This document shows positions 7,684 through 14,660 of a stretch of DNA of 64,000 nucleotides, one piece after another. Made by a program: the position numbers and the translations under genes. The stretch is from a virus. The notes under the pieces are model-generated. The model had not been told where the DNA came from and made no database searches. It saw only the letters and a program-made list of their open reading frames with translations. Within the stretch, counting starts at the first letter, position 1; every line of letters starts with the position of its first letter. The stretch spans positions 1 to 64,000 of IMG/VR virus record IMGVR_UViG_3300027759_000045. The stretch is one strand, 5' to 3'.

Positions 7684-8451
7684 ATGAAAATACTACTCAC
7701 AGGTTATAAAGGCTTTATCGGCAGTCACATGTTTCGAGCATTAGAAACACAGGGGCATGATGTTTCTGTGTACGACTGGGGCGAGATACTGCCTAGCATA
7801 ATGGAACAGGATTGGGTCATCCACATGGGTGCTATCAGTTCAACCACTGAGCGTGATGTAGAAAAGGTCATGCAACAAAATGTTGACTTTACTCTGCAAT
7901 TGTATGAAGCATGCCATACGTTTGGTGTAAACTTCCAGTATTCTAGTTCAGCCAGCGTGTATGGATTGGTCAGTACATTCCGTGAAGATGCTGAACTGGA
8001 TCCACGCACTCCGTATGCTTGGAGCAAGTATTTGACCGAGCGTTATATACAAAGACATCCAATGGGTGCAAGAGCACAGATATTTCGTTACTTCAATGTG
8101 TGCGGACCCGAAGGTGAAGAACACAAAGGCAAGCAGGCCAGCCCGTATGCACAGTTCAAACGGCAAGCAGAACAAACTGGCAAAATCACTGTGTTCGAAG
8201 GCAGTGATAAGTTTTTACGTGACTTTGTGCCTGTGAGTAAAATTGTCGAAACACACTTGAAATTCTTAACAGTAAAAGAAAGCGGTGTATGGAATGTGGG
8301 CACGGGCCAGCCAAGAAGTTTTATGGACGTGGCCAAAGAGTTCAACGTTCCCATCTCAACCATTCCCATGCCGGACATCTTGAAAGACTCATATCAAAAG
8401 TACACCTGTGCTGACATGACCCGATACAACACTACCCTAAGTCGACTATGA
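7684..8451 (+). CDS. NAD-dependent epimerase, ADP-heptose 6-epimerase (HldD)-like
   Basis: A 255-residue extended SDR. GYKGFIG (7-13) is the dinucleotide loop, Ser at SSSASVYG (87-94) and Y111-xxx-K115 are the catalytic residues. The stretch RYFNVCGPEGEEHKGKQAS and the later FEGSDKFLRDFVPV, NVGTGQPRSF and Y.KYTCADMT closely follow HldD (RfaD), which converts ADP-D-glycero- to ADP-L-glycero-manno-heptose for LPS inner core. It is somewhat shorter than cellular HldD (about 310). Together with the two HldE-like genes it outlines the last three steps of ADP-heptose synthesis. It overlaps the next gene by 4 nt. Confidence 0.75.
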   Translation: MKILLTGYKGFIGSHMFRALETQGHDVSVYDWGEILPSIMEQDWVIHMGAISSTTERDVEKVMQQNVDFTLQLYEACHTFGVNFQYSSSASVYGLVSTFREDAELDPRTPYAWSKYLTERYIQRHPMGARAQIFRYFNVCGPEGEEHKGKQASPYAQFKRQAEQTGKITVFEGSDKFLRDFVPVSKIVETHLKFLTVKESGVWNVGTGQPRSFMDVAKEFNVPISTIPMPDILKDSYQKYTCADMTRYNTTLSRL

Positions 8452-8867
8452 AATCACTGTACTTCGCCTATGGCGCCAACATGCACCCAACCTCAATGAA
8501 AATGCGTTGCCCGGCGGCAGTTCCGTTGTGCCAATTCAATTTGCTAGATTGGAAATTGGAGTTTTATAACCATGCCACCATTGTGCCTCAAGCCGGTTGC
8601 TATGTACCGGGTGTGCTGTGGGAAATCACTGAAGATTGTGAATACGCATTGGATGCGTACGAAGGTTATCCTGCATACTATACCAAACGTGATTGGTATC
8701 AAGGCGATACAGATTTTTTCTTTTATGAAATGGCTCCTAGTAACAGGTCTGGAGCACCTGGCAGCAGTTATGTTGCCAACATTGCTGACAGTTATAGATA
8801 CTGGAATATATCCAGTAACGTGTTAAAGGCTGTGACATATGAAAACTACGCTGACCAAGCGGTCTAA
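8448..8867 (+). CDS. Gamma-glutamylcyclotransferase-like (GGCT/AIG2) protein
   Basis: A 139-residue protein starting with LYFAYGANM (residues 3-11), the phosphate-binding loop of the GGCT fold. It continues with GVLWEIT and LDAYEGYPAYYTK, where the Glu of the EGYP motif is the family's catalytic acid. Known members cleave gamma-glutamyl peptides or gamma-glutamylamines. The link to the sugar genes is positional only. Its 3' end overlaps the next gene by 29 nt in another frame. Confidence 0.7.
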   Translation: MKSLYFAYGANMHPTSMKMRCPAAVPLCQFNLLDWKLEFYNHATIVPQAGCYVPGVLWEITEDCEYALDAYEGYPAYYTKRDWYQGDTDFFFYEMAPSNRSGAPGSSYVANIADSYRYWNISSNVLKAVTYENYADQAV

Positions 8868-9093
8868 GACTTTTAGTTTTGAAATACGAGATGCCGAAAG
8901 TTTCAGGCACAGTATCTCAATAACCAAACCATTTGGATCACTTGATTCGGTGATAGACTGGGCCAAGACCGAACTCACGGAAGAATGGCGCTGGCAAGTG
9001 GTACGCACCAGTTCGGATCGCATGCCAGGTACCTACGTATTTTACTTTGATTCCGAATCTGATTACTTGGCATTCACAATGAAATTTGCCTGA
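8839..9093 (+). CDS. Small protein of the F-x-F...LKW paralogous family
   Basis: An 84-residue protein of unknown function, ending MPGTYVFYFDSESDYLAFTMKFA. This ending has the same layout as the C-termini of three tandem genes at 17472-18270 (F.F.D..D...F.LKW), so it belongs to a small paralogous family. The start overlaps the GGCT gene by 29 nt; no later ATG preserves the conserved N-terminal part. Confidence 0.5.
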   Translation: MKTTLTKRSKTFSFEIRDAESFRHSISITKPFGSLDSVIDWAKTELTEEWRWQVVRTSSDRMPGTYVFYFDSESDYLAFTMKFA

Positions 9094-9097
9094 CAGG

Positions 9098-9126
9098 TTG
9101 ACAAATAATAAGAAGTTTGCTATACT
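9098..9126 (+). promoter_or_regulatory. Sigma70-type promoter (TTGACA-17-TATACT)
   Basis: TTGACA 9098-9103 and TATACT 9121-9126, 17-nt spacer, with TTTGC before the -10. Leader of about 20 nt with AAAGGTG before the ATG at 9153. Confidence 0.85.
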
Positions 9127-9152
9127 ACAAGCAATCTTACAAAGGTGTTAGA

Positions 9153-9368
9153 ATGCCATCCATTAACGGACTTACATATTACCAAAAAGACCTGCTTGAC
9201 TGCATGTGGGAAATTGATACTCCTGAGGAATTTCAAGAATGGTACCTTAATCTCGACCACTACGATCAGAAAGAAGTAGACCTGTTAAAATTGATGCTGG
9301 TGTATGATCTACTGGATGAAGTGTACAATCTTGACCAAGCCCGTGAAGTGATTGATCGAGTAAAATGA
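9153..9368 (+). CDS. Hypothetical acidic protein, 71 aa
   Basis: Starts at the ATG at 9153, which has AAAGGTG 8 nt upstream; the longer frame begins inside the promoter. The protein is acidic and predicted helical (EEFQEWYLNLDHYDQKEVDL). Not recognised. It overlaps the next gene by 4 nt. Confidence 0.6.
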   Translation: MPSINGLTYYQKDLLDCMWEIDTPEEFQEWYLNLDHYDQKEVDLLKLMLVYDLLDEVYNLDQAREVIDRVK

Positions 9369-9697
9369 ACCATCAATTTGTAATCATGTGGGACTGCAAC
9401 GGTCTTGAATACATTGGCGACATCACAGCAGACGATCAACGAATGATTGTGGAAAGCCTTCGAGGCAACAACAGTCCACGTCGTGCGTTGGCCAATCCGC
9501 ACCATCTGCGACTTAGAGCACAGTTCAATCCACAACGCCACTACGAGATTTACATTGTGGAAGCCACTGACGGCATCACAGAGGCGGATATCCGTGACAT
9601 GTTTGAAGCGTCACCACAAACAGCCGCTGACACCATACGTGAACTTGGTACTGTGTTTTACAGTGACCGTGCCACCCAAAAAGCGGCAATTGTCTAA
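9365..9697 (+). CDS. Conserved phage hypothetical protein, 110 aa
   Basis: A 110-residue soluble protein (MNHQFVIMWDCNGLEYIGDI, later LRLRAQFNPQRHYEIYIV). Proteins of this pattern recur in T4-like phages, with no function I can assign. It is coupled by ATGA to the preceding gene. Confidence 0.55.
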   Translation: MNHQFVIMWDCNGLEYIGDITADDQRMIVESLRGNNSPRRALANPHHLRLRAQFNPQRHYEIYIVEATDGITEADIRDMFEASPQTAADTIRELGTVFYSDRATQKAAIV

Positions 9698-9722
9698 CCA
9701 ATCAGTCCGAGCAAGCTAGAGG

Positions 9723-9751
9723 TTGACGAATAAGACAATCCGTTATATAAT
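9723..9751 (+). promoter_or_regulatory. Sigma70-type promoter (TTGACG-17-TATAAT)
   Basis: TTGACG 9723-9728 and TATAAT 9746-9751, 17-nt spacer. Predicted +1 is near 9758, giving an unusually long leader of about 70 nt before the ParB-like gene. Confidence 0.85.
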
Positions 9752-9755
9752 ACAC

Positions 9756-9811
9756 ACATAGTTTAAATAGTTTAGACTATGTTTTATTAACCAATCCCGC
9801 ATTGTGTCGGG
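9756..9811 (+). promoter_or_regulatory. Structured 5' leader with two small hairpins
   Basis: Two inverted repeats: ACATAGT (9756-9762) with ACTATGT (9776-9782), and CCCG (9796-9799) with CGGG (9808-9811). They lie in the untranslated leader before the ribosome site GAAGGAAG. A regulatory role is possible but not shown. Confidence 0.35.
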
Positions 9812-9826
9812 TAAAGAAGGAAGATT

Positions 9827-10879
9827 ATGGCACAGAAACGACTTACACGTAAACTCACGGACGTCATTGCCGAAGTTGAAACACAACTCAAAGCACATTA
9901 CGGCGTCACACAAAAAGAACTTGACGCTTGGCGGGCCCGAGCAAAAGCTCTATCACATAAATTCCCTATCAGTTCAATGATCCAAATCGAGGATCTATGG
10001 ATTGACTACGAAGTTCAACGAGATGTGCTACACAAGCACATTATCAACATCATGCGAAAATGGGATCCACGCATCTGCTCCCCCGGTTCTGCCTGTCGCT
10101 TTGGTGGAAAGCCTCCAATCTATCTGTATGACGCACAACATCGCACTATTGCCGCAGGTATTTTAGGCTTTACAGAAATCCCGTGTGCTGTGGTAGAAAC
10201 AGACGACCCTAACTTTGCTAGCTACGCATTTGAAATGCTCAACGATACAGGCGTTAAACGTCTTACACCCGGTGACCTCCATCGTAATGCCTTGGTGCGT
10301 TACAAGAACGGCAGTCCAGATGTTAAGGTAGCTCGTGCTCGCAAAATGCAAGATCAATTTGATTCCGCTGGCATTGACCTTCAAGACAAAGGTTCTCGTA
10401 ACAGCGACAACCTACGTGGTGATAACGACTACTTCTTCAGTCACTTTAAGTATGCACAAAAAGGAATCGAAGTAGATGAGAAGGGTAAAGTTTTGTTTGA
10501 AATCTTAAATTCTATTAAAATAGCCTTTCCGTTGCAAGAAGAAATTGATCAAGGTGTTTACATTGGACTTTTAGAATTGCACAAGTTGAGCCGTGCAGAA
10601 ACTACCGCATTACCAAATCAATGGATAATTGAATTACTAAATGTAGTTAAGAAAACATTCAAGAGCTCTGGGTTAATACATGCCAAAGCCAAAGTGCAAT
10701 GGGAACATGTGAACCCAGGCGGCACCTGGACTGCTCCTACTGCTATGAGCAACTTTATGCGGGAGTTGTATATTCGCAACGGTGGCACCAAATTAAACTT
10801 GCCCTATCACGGAGAAGGCGCTAAAATGGGTATTACTGAAGGCAATGTTGCCCCAGGTTTATTCCCAGAGGAGAATTGA
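9827..10879 (+). CDS. ParB/sulfiredoxin-like domain protein
   Basis: 350 residues. The N-terminal third contains IYLYDAQHRTIAAGILGFTE and IPC (about residues 99-121), matching the conserved DGQHR-type core of ParB/Srx-like domains, where the His-Arg pair binds nucleotide phosphate. Before it is a SSMIQIEDLWIDYEVQRDV element like the ParB N-terminal strand. The C-terminal half is helical and unassigned. Possible roles are DNA binding, a nuclease or a CTPase switch; none is proved. It has its own promoter and a strong ribosome site. Confidence 0.6.
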   Translation: MAQKRLTRKLTDVIAEVETQLKAHYGVTQKELDAWRARAKALSHKFPISSMIQIEDLWIDYEVQRDVLHKHIINIMRKWDPRICSPGSACRFGGKPPIYLYDAQHRTIAAGILGFTEIPCAVVETDDPNFASYAFEMLNDTGVKRLTPGDLHRNALVRYKNGSPDVKVARARKMQDQFDSAGIDLQDKGSRNSDNLRGDNDYFFSHFKYAQKGIEVDEKGKVLFEILNSIKIAFPLQEEIDQGVYIGLLELHKLSRAETTALPNQWIIELLNVVKKTFKSSGLIHAKAKVQWEHVNPGGTWTAPTAMSNFMRELYIRNGGTKLNLPYHGEGAKMGITEGNVAPGLFPEEN

Positions 10880-10880
10880 A

Positions 10881-11393
10881 ATGAGTCACTTTCTTTATAT
10901 ACACAAGGACATGTCCAATGTTGCCGGCGTTTGGAAAGTAGGAGTGGCAATGACCCCTTACTCTGCGGTACGGGCACGACAAAAATTTTGTTGGAACAAA
11001 TTCCATCTTGACTATCTTTATTTTGGATTACCCGGGCATGTTAAGTCGTTGGAAAAAACTATCAAATATAGATTCAACCATCTTACTGGTAAACAGGCAC
11101 AGGGCACCAGTGCCAACACAGAAATGATCAAAATAGATATTGAGATTTTGCTAAAAGAAATTAAAGAGATAATCGAAGAACATGATCTCAAAATTCATCA
11201 ATTGGAATTGGCCGATCCGTATAGCGCCGCTAAAAGTGGTGATTGTCCGTTTGGGATTCCTTCGGAAGTATATGCCGTTGCCTGGTTGCAACGCAAAGCA
11301 AAACATTTCTTTAAAACAGAAGATCTTGAATACCCTCGAAAAATCAAACTCAACGCTAGAACAATGTTTAATGAATTGTTTGCAGTATGTTAA
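10881..11393 (+). CDS. GIY-YIG/T5orf172-like protein
   Basis: 170 residues from the ATG at 10881, which has GAGGAG upstream. The N-terminal FLYIHKDMSNVAGVWKVGVA with downstream RARQKF, FGLPGHVKSLEKTIKYRFN resembles the T5orf172/MUG113 branch of GIY-YIG-like domains. That family includes nucleases, but I do not see a full canonical catalytic set, so activity is uncertain. The second half is helical. The end overlaps the next start. Confidence 0.5.
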   Translation: MSHFLYIHKDMSNVAGVWKVGVAMTPYSAVRARQKFCWNKFHLDYLYFGLPGHVKSLEKTIKYRFNHLTGKQAQGTSANTEMIKIDIEILLKEIKEIIEEHDLKIHQLELADPYSAAKSGDCPFGIPSEVYAVAWLQRKAKHFFKTEDLEYPRKIKLNARTMFNELFAVC

Positions 11394-11947
11394 AAGAATC
11401 TTTAGATAATTTTACTGCACCTGTGTATGGTAAGACCAAGCGCAGTGCCGAAACTTACCGGACTGTGGCAAAGCATTGCCGTACTCATCTTGAACGGTTG
11501 GTTAGTGAATATCAAACAGTTAAGAATGACCAACAATGGTTGCGTGAAATTCGCAACGACATTGATTACTATCTGCGCCGTTATCATGAATACTGTATCC
11601 AACAACGTGATGGAATGAAAGCACACTATCATGAAGTTGGTGCAGACGACGACTGTGACTTTGAACACCTGATTCCGGCCAGTCGTATTCGTGACCTGTT
11701 GTTGGCCAGTGCTGTCACAGTTGAGCAGGCATTAAATGCTCCAACTGTGAGATTGAGCCGTGCCAAACACATGGCATTAAAAGATGCTGGGTGGGCGGCC
11801 AAGACTCCGGACATGTGGCTACCATTTAAACGCTACACCAACGTATTTGAGGCCACGTATCAAACGCACGATGGCACGGAAATAGATCCAGAAACTTGGA
11901 CTTTGGAACGGCATTTTGACTATTTTAAGCACTTGGTTATAGGGTAA
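11387..11947 (+). CDS. Hypothetical protein with possible HNH-like segment
   Basis: 186 residues. A helical N-terminal half is followed by CDFEHLIPASRIRDLLL and LSRAKHMALKDAGW, with a conserved-looking FEH..P and later KH. This spacing is reminiscent of HNH-type endonuclease folds seen in phage genes, but the fit is weak. Translationally linked to the GIY-YIG-like gene by a 7-nt overlap. Confidence 0.45.
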   Translation: MLKESLDNFTAPVYGKTKRSAETYRTVAKHCRTHLERLVSEYQTVKNDQQWLREIRNDIDYYLRRYHEYCIQQRDGMKAHYHEVGADDDCDFEHLIPASRIRDLLLASAVTVEQALNAPTVRLSRAKHMALKDAGWAAKTPDMWLPFKRYTNVFEATYQTHDGTEIDPETWTLERHFDYFKHLVIG

Positions 11948-11977
11948 TTTTGTTGTGTAAAAACAACACTAGTTCGG

Positions 11978-12006
11978 TTGACCAATTATTGCCATTTTGC
12001 TATAAT
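11978..12006 (+). promoter_or_regulatory. Sigma70-type promoter (TTGACC-17-TATAAT) with ATG at predicted +1
   Basis: TTGACC 11978-11983 and TATAAT 12001-12006, 17-nt spacer, TTTGC before the -10. The next ATG is at 12013, exactly 7 nt after the -10, so the mRNA is expected to be leaderless. Nearly identical to the promoter at 12219. Confidence 0.85.
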
Positions 12007-12012
12007 TAGTGT

Positions 12013-12213
12013 ATGAAAAATGCAACATTATCCCGTCCCGAACTGCTAAACGAGTTCGAAGTGCTCCAAGTCGCTGACTACATGGAGCAAAAACATCCTG
12101 ATTTACACTACACAATGACACCGGGAAACCAGTGCATTTGGGTGTACTACCAAAGTATTAACTTGTATTTTGTGTTTCGAGCCGGAAAAATCGCTGACAT
12201 CCAAATAGATTAA
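12013..12213 (+). CDS. Hypothetical protein, 66 aa, probably leaderless
   Basis: 66 residues (MKNATLSRPELLNEFEVLQV at the start). No ribosome site can exist because the -10 box ends 6 nt before the ATG. The frame's next Met is at residue 23. Function unknown. Confidence 0.6.
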   Translation: MKNATLSRPELLNEFEVLQVADYMEQKHPDLHYTMTPGNQCIWVYYQSINLYFVFRAGKIADIQID

Positions 12214-12218
12214 AACGG

Positions 12219-12247
12219 TTGACCAATTATTCCCAATTTGCTATAAT
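12219..12247 (+). promoter_or_regulatory. Sigma70-type promoter (TTGACC-17-TATAAT), duplicate of the one at 11978
   Basis: TTGACC 12219-12224 and TATAAT 12242-12247. The spacer differs from the 11978 promoter at only a few positions. Here a normal leader with AAAAAGGAG follows. Confidence 0.85.
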
Positions 12248-12278
12248 AGAAGTATAGTAAGTAAAAAGGAGTTAAAAA

Positions 12279-12557
12279 ATGTCATACGTAATCGTAGCTA
12301 AAGGTACCGGATTAATTGTCACAGACGGTCCCAATAAAACCCGTGCATACAAAACTTTTGGTGCCGCCAAAGCCACCAGAACTCGGTTGTGTAACAAAGC
12401 AGGTTGGAACGAAAGCCAACTGAACATTGTAAGCCGTGCAACCTACACCGCACCCAAGATCACTGTTCGCAACATGATGACGGGCAAGTCTGTGGAAATT
12501 GACGCAGACACACCTTGGGCTTGCCGAGTTGACAGCGAAGCATTTTGGAGCAATTGA
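12279..12557 (+). CDS. Hypothetical basic protein, 92 aa
   Basis: 92 residues, Lys/Arg/Thr-rich (GPNKTRAYKTFGAAKATRTR), possibly nucleic-acid binding by composition only. A strong AAAAAGGAG ribosome site precedes the ATG. Not recognised. The next ATG lies 2 nt after its stop. Confidence 0.6.
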   Translation: MSYVIVAKGTGLIVTDGPNKTRAYKTFGAAKATRTRLCNKAGWNESQLNIVSRATYTAPKITVRNMMTGKSVEIDADTPWACRVDSEAFWSN

Positions 12558-12558
12558 T

Positions 12559-12792
12559 ATGATGCACAAAAACGTACAAAAACTTATCAATGATTATCAG
12601 ACAATTCTGGACCGAGATCCCTTGGATCAGATGGAAGACACGCAGAGCATTCTCGCTCGCTTTGCTCAACAGTTGGCCACCGAGCTAGGTGAAATCGTAG
12701 TAGCAAGTCCGTTCAATGAAGGTACTCGCATGTACTTTGACGAGAAGATTGCTCGCTACGAAATTAAAAAGAGTGTGGGTTTGGTTGACTAA
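12559..12792 (+). CDS. Hypothetical helical protein, 77 aa
   Basis: Starts at 12559 (MMHKNVQKLINDYQTILDRD); a longer in-frame extension runs into the upstream gene and is rejected. The sequence is acidic and helical. The last codons (Gly-Leu-Val-Asp-stop) carry the -35 of the next promoter. Confidence 0.55.
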   Translation: MMHKNVQKLINDYQTILDRDPLDQMEDTQSILARFAQQLATELGEIVVASPFNEGTRMYFDEKIARYEIKKSVGLVD

Positions 12793-12813
12793 CAAATCCC
12801 CGTTTGCTACAAT
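12785..12813 (+). promoter_or_regulatory. Sigma70-type promoter (TTGACT-17-TACAAT)
   Basis: TTGACT 12785-12790 overlaps the stop codon of the upstream gene. TACAAT 12808-12813, spacer 17 nt, TTTGC before the -10. The leader carries AAAAAGGA. Confidence 0.8.
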
Positions 12814-12842
12814 ACTTGTATAGAAATTAAAAAGGATTTCAA

Positions 12843-13079
12843 ATGATTTTAGACCTACACATGAGGCCCACTATTTGTTTTGACAGCGCAAATCATCAAC
12901 ATCGCAGATGGTTCGCTGAGTTTCAAAAAAATCGCACATGGAGCAAGTGCCCAGTTCGATTTGCAGTGCCAGGCGACAGCAGTGGCGGTGACTTGGTTGC
13001 AATGATCCAAAAATCTCTGTTGGTATATTACGTTTCCAAAGAGTTTTCTCCACGTAAACAGAAAGTGAAAGCATCATGA
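12843..13079 (+). CDS. Hypothetical protein, 78 aa
   Basis: 78 residues with a basic C-terminus (SPRKQKVKAS). Contains HQHRRWFAEFQKNRTW and a Gly-rich SGGDLV segment. Function not recognised. AAAAAGGA lies 8 nt before the ATG. It overlaps the next start by 4 nt (ATGA). Confidence 0.5.
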   Translation: MILDLHMRPTICFDSANHQHRRWFAEFQKNRTWSKCPVRFAVPGDSSGGDLVAMIQKSLLVYYVSKEFSPRKQKVKAS

Positions 13080-13201
13080 GATTCGTTATAGGATTTGTAT
13101 TGGGGTTGGTAGTGGCCAGTGTGGGCTTTTCGGGTATTGCCCGTATGCTGGACCGTGGTGTCCAAACTATCCAAACTCAAAGTCAAGAATTGGCCAAGTG
13201 A
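13076..13201 (+). CDS. Tiny single-pass membrane protein, 41 aa
   Basis: 41 residues. MRFVIGFVLGLVVASVGFSG is a single hydrophobic helix with Gly spacing, followed by a short polar tail ending QSQELAK. The ATGA overlap with the upstream gene supports translation. It could be a small inner-membrane effector of the kind common in phage early regions; no homologue is recognised. Confidence 0.6.
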   Translation: MRFVIGFVLGLVVASVGFSGIARMLDRGVQTIQTQSQELAK

Positions 13202-13229
13202 TTTTGGCAAACCAGAATACACTTTGTGG

Positions 13230-13258
13230 TTGACAATCTAAACAAGATCAACTACAAT
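13230..13258 (+). promoter_or_regulatory. Sigma70-type promoter (TTGACA-17-TACAAT) with ATG at predicted +1
   Basis: TTGACA 13230-13235 and TACAAT 13253-13258. Predicted +1 at 13265 is the A of an ATG opening a 13-codon leader ORF. Confidence 0.8.
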
Positions 13259-13264
13259 ATGTAT

Positions 13265-13306
13265 ATGTTGAGCAGTAAGGCACAGCATTTTTTTAAACTT
13301 AGATAG
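13265..13306 (+). other. Leader mini-ORF MLSSKAQHFFKLR at predicted +1
   Basis: ATG to TAG, 13 residues, starting at the predicted transcription start. A further in-frame ATG lies 6 nt upstream, inside the untranscribed region. It ends 21 nt before the gene at 13328. Its translation is unproven. Confidence 0.35.
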
Positions 13307-13327
13307 GCAACATTAAAAGGCAACATT

Positions 13328-13675
13328 ATGACAGAAAAACTCTTTACAGTGGCAGGTACCGCAACTAACGCAGATGGTACCACAAAGGCTCGTTTTGCTA
13401 ACGACTTGGTGGCTCGCATCAAGATCCTCAACAAGGCCAAATGCACTGCCATTAACTTGGTAGAGCTGCCCCATGCAATGACCAAGCTCGAGGCTCTGCA
13501 GTTCTTGCAGGACACACAGGGCTACACAGGTGACGCCAGTTACGCTGTGGCTAACAAATTGGCTGAGAAAACCAAAGTCGCTAAAAAAGGCGAAGTTACA
13601 ATCTCTGCCAAGAGTGCCAAGCCCAGCAAGAGCACAGTGACTGCCAAGCAATTGGTAGAAGCTGCCAAAGCCTAA
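13328..13675 (+). CDS. Conserved phage hypothetical protein, 115 aa
   Basis: 115 residues. An N-terminal beta-like half (KLFTVAGTATNADGTTKARF, then ARIKIL) and a Lys/Ser/Ala-rich basic tail (KSAKPSKSTVTAKQ) make DNA binding conceivable. The type is familiar from T4-like phages of aquatic bacteria but has no assigned role. The leader repeats GGCAACATTA twice just before the ATG. The gene stands alone between a strong promoter and a strong terminator, which suggests high expression. Confidence 0.65.
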   Translation: MTEKLFTVAGTATNADGTTKARFANDLVARIKILNKAKCTAINLVELPHAMTKLEALQFLQDTQGYTGDASYAVANKLAEKTKVAKKGEVTISAKSAKPSKSTVTAKQLVEAAKA

Positions 13676-13693
13676 ACAACTTGGGCACAACAC

Positions 13694-13717
13694 AAAGCGG
13701 CTTCGGCCGCTTTTTTT
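13694..13717 (+). terminator. Rho-independent terminator with TTCG tetraloop
   Basis: AAAGCGGC-TTCG-GCCGCTTT followed by more T residues: a perfect 8-bp stem with a stabilising UUCG loop and a T7 run. Confidence 0.95.
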
Positions 13718-13739
13718 ATTAAGTGTTATAACTAATACT

Positions 13740-13979
13740 ATGCTAGACGACGACGAAAAACTAGATGAAGATATCCGTGCCCATGTGCTGAGTTTAATGT
13801 ATGTACTTTATGAGTACGGATTACGAGACGTTCACATGGGAGGCCTGTTGCGCATACTGGGAGTGCCAGATACCGTGGCCGCAGGGTTTGATGACCGGGT
13901 ATTGGGACTAGATGCTGACTTTGCTAAGTATATGAACGACATTCAGTCGGGCAGAGACTTGAGCCAAACACTACATTAA
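13740..13979 (+). CDS. Hypothetical acidic protein, 79 aa
   Basis: 79 residues beginning MLDDDEKLDED. The core VLYEYGLRDVHMGGLLRILG is a conserved-looking helical motif seen in small phage proteins. No function known. Its TAA touches the next ATG (TAATG). Confidence 0.55.
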   Translation: MLDDDEKLDEDIRAHVLSLMYVLYEYGLRDVHMGGLLRILGVPDTVAAGFDDRVLGLDADFAKYMNDIQSGRDLSQTLH

Positions 13980-14224
13980 TGACCGTACCCTCCTACAAAA
14001 GCAACACCGCACTTTATATCATAGCACTGAGAGATGATGATGCCAAAAGCAAACTCACTAAATGGGTAAACTCGCATTCCAATGCCAGTGCCCGAGTTGA
14101 GGAGCATCGTCTCCAAATTTACGATCAAAACACCTTGAACCTTTTTGTGGTATCCTGGACTCACGGTATCGGCAACCTTACAGTTTGGGATTGTTGGAAT
14201 CGGCGACATATCTACTTAGATTAG
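13979..14224 (+). CDS. Hypothetical protein, 81 aa
   Basis: 81 residues, mixed composition, coupled by TAATG to the upstream gene. Not recognised. Its TAG stop lies directly before the -35 of the next promoter. Confidence 0.5.
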   Translation: MTVPSYKSNTALYIIALRDDDAKSKLTKWVNSHSNASARVEEHRLQIYDQNTLNLFVVSWTHGIGNLTVWDCWNRRHIYLD

Positions 14225-14253
14225 TTGACACACAGAAAAAAATGCTGTATACT
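14225..14253 (+). promoter_or_regulatory. Sigma70-type promoter (TTGACA-17-TATACT)
   Basis: TTGACA 14225-14230 and TATACT 14248-14253, 17-nt spacer. The leader carries AAAGGAAC before the ATG at 14300. An in-frame GTG at 14261 lies 1 nt from predicted +1. Confidence 0.85.
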
Positions 14254-14299
14254 GTACACAGTGTTAAGTAAACACGTTATAACTTTTAAAGGAACAAAA

Positions 14300-14491
14300 A
14301 TGACACAACATGAACAAATCGTAGCCGCTTATGAATCTTACCTCGCTGAAAACGAGAAGTTTACTGCCAAAGGTGTTAAGGCCGCTGCCGCTCGTGCCCG
14401 CAAAGCACTACAGGAAATGAGCAAAGGCATCAAAGAACGCCGCAAAGAAATCACAGCAGAAAAAGAAGCCCTGGCCACCACTGCCAAGTGA
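14300..14491 (+). CDS. Histone H1-like small basic protein
   Basis: 63 residues from the ATG at 14300 (AAAGGAAC upstream). Two helical halves, EQIVAAYESYLAENEKFTAK and VKAAAARARKALQEMSKGIK, with many Lys/Arg/Ala. Comparable phage proteins are often labelled histone H1-like. This suggests DNA binding or compaction, but composition alone supports it. Confidence 0.55.
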   Translation: MTQHEQIVAAYESYLAENEKFTAKGVKAAAARARKALQEMSKGIKERRKEITAEKEALATTAK

Positions 14492-14495
14492 TCCA

Positions 14496-14660
14496 ATGAA
14501 CACACGCACCGTGCAAGTGGTCGAAGATCCGGAAAATCCGGAAGAGCTACTTCTGGATCTAGGCAATGAATTATGTGCCGAACTTGGGTGGCAAGTCGGC
14601 GACACAGTTACATGGACAGATAACAAGGACGGCACATGGACTCTACACAAAAACAACTAG
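14496..14660 (+). CDS. AbrB/SpoVT-like swapped-hairpin small protein, 54 aa
   Basis: 54 residues, below the length usually listed. ELLLDLGNELCAELGWQVGD then TVTWTDNKDGTWTLHKNN has the pattern of AbrB-type DNA-binding beta-hairpin domains (D..L.ELGW..GD.......DG...). The first 10 residues replace the usual strand. It starts 4 nt after the H1-like stop and overlaps the next gene by 25 nt. A regulatory role is inferred from the fold. Confidence 0.5.
   Translation: MNTRTVQVVEDPENPEELLLDLGNELCAELGWQVGDTVTWTDNKDGTWTLHKNN

Noticed and set aside
11951-11968. Terminator from TGTTGT/ACAACA inverted repeat
   Set aside because: A six-bp AT-rich stem with no T tract on either strand is too weak to call.
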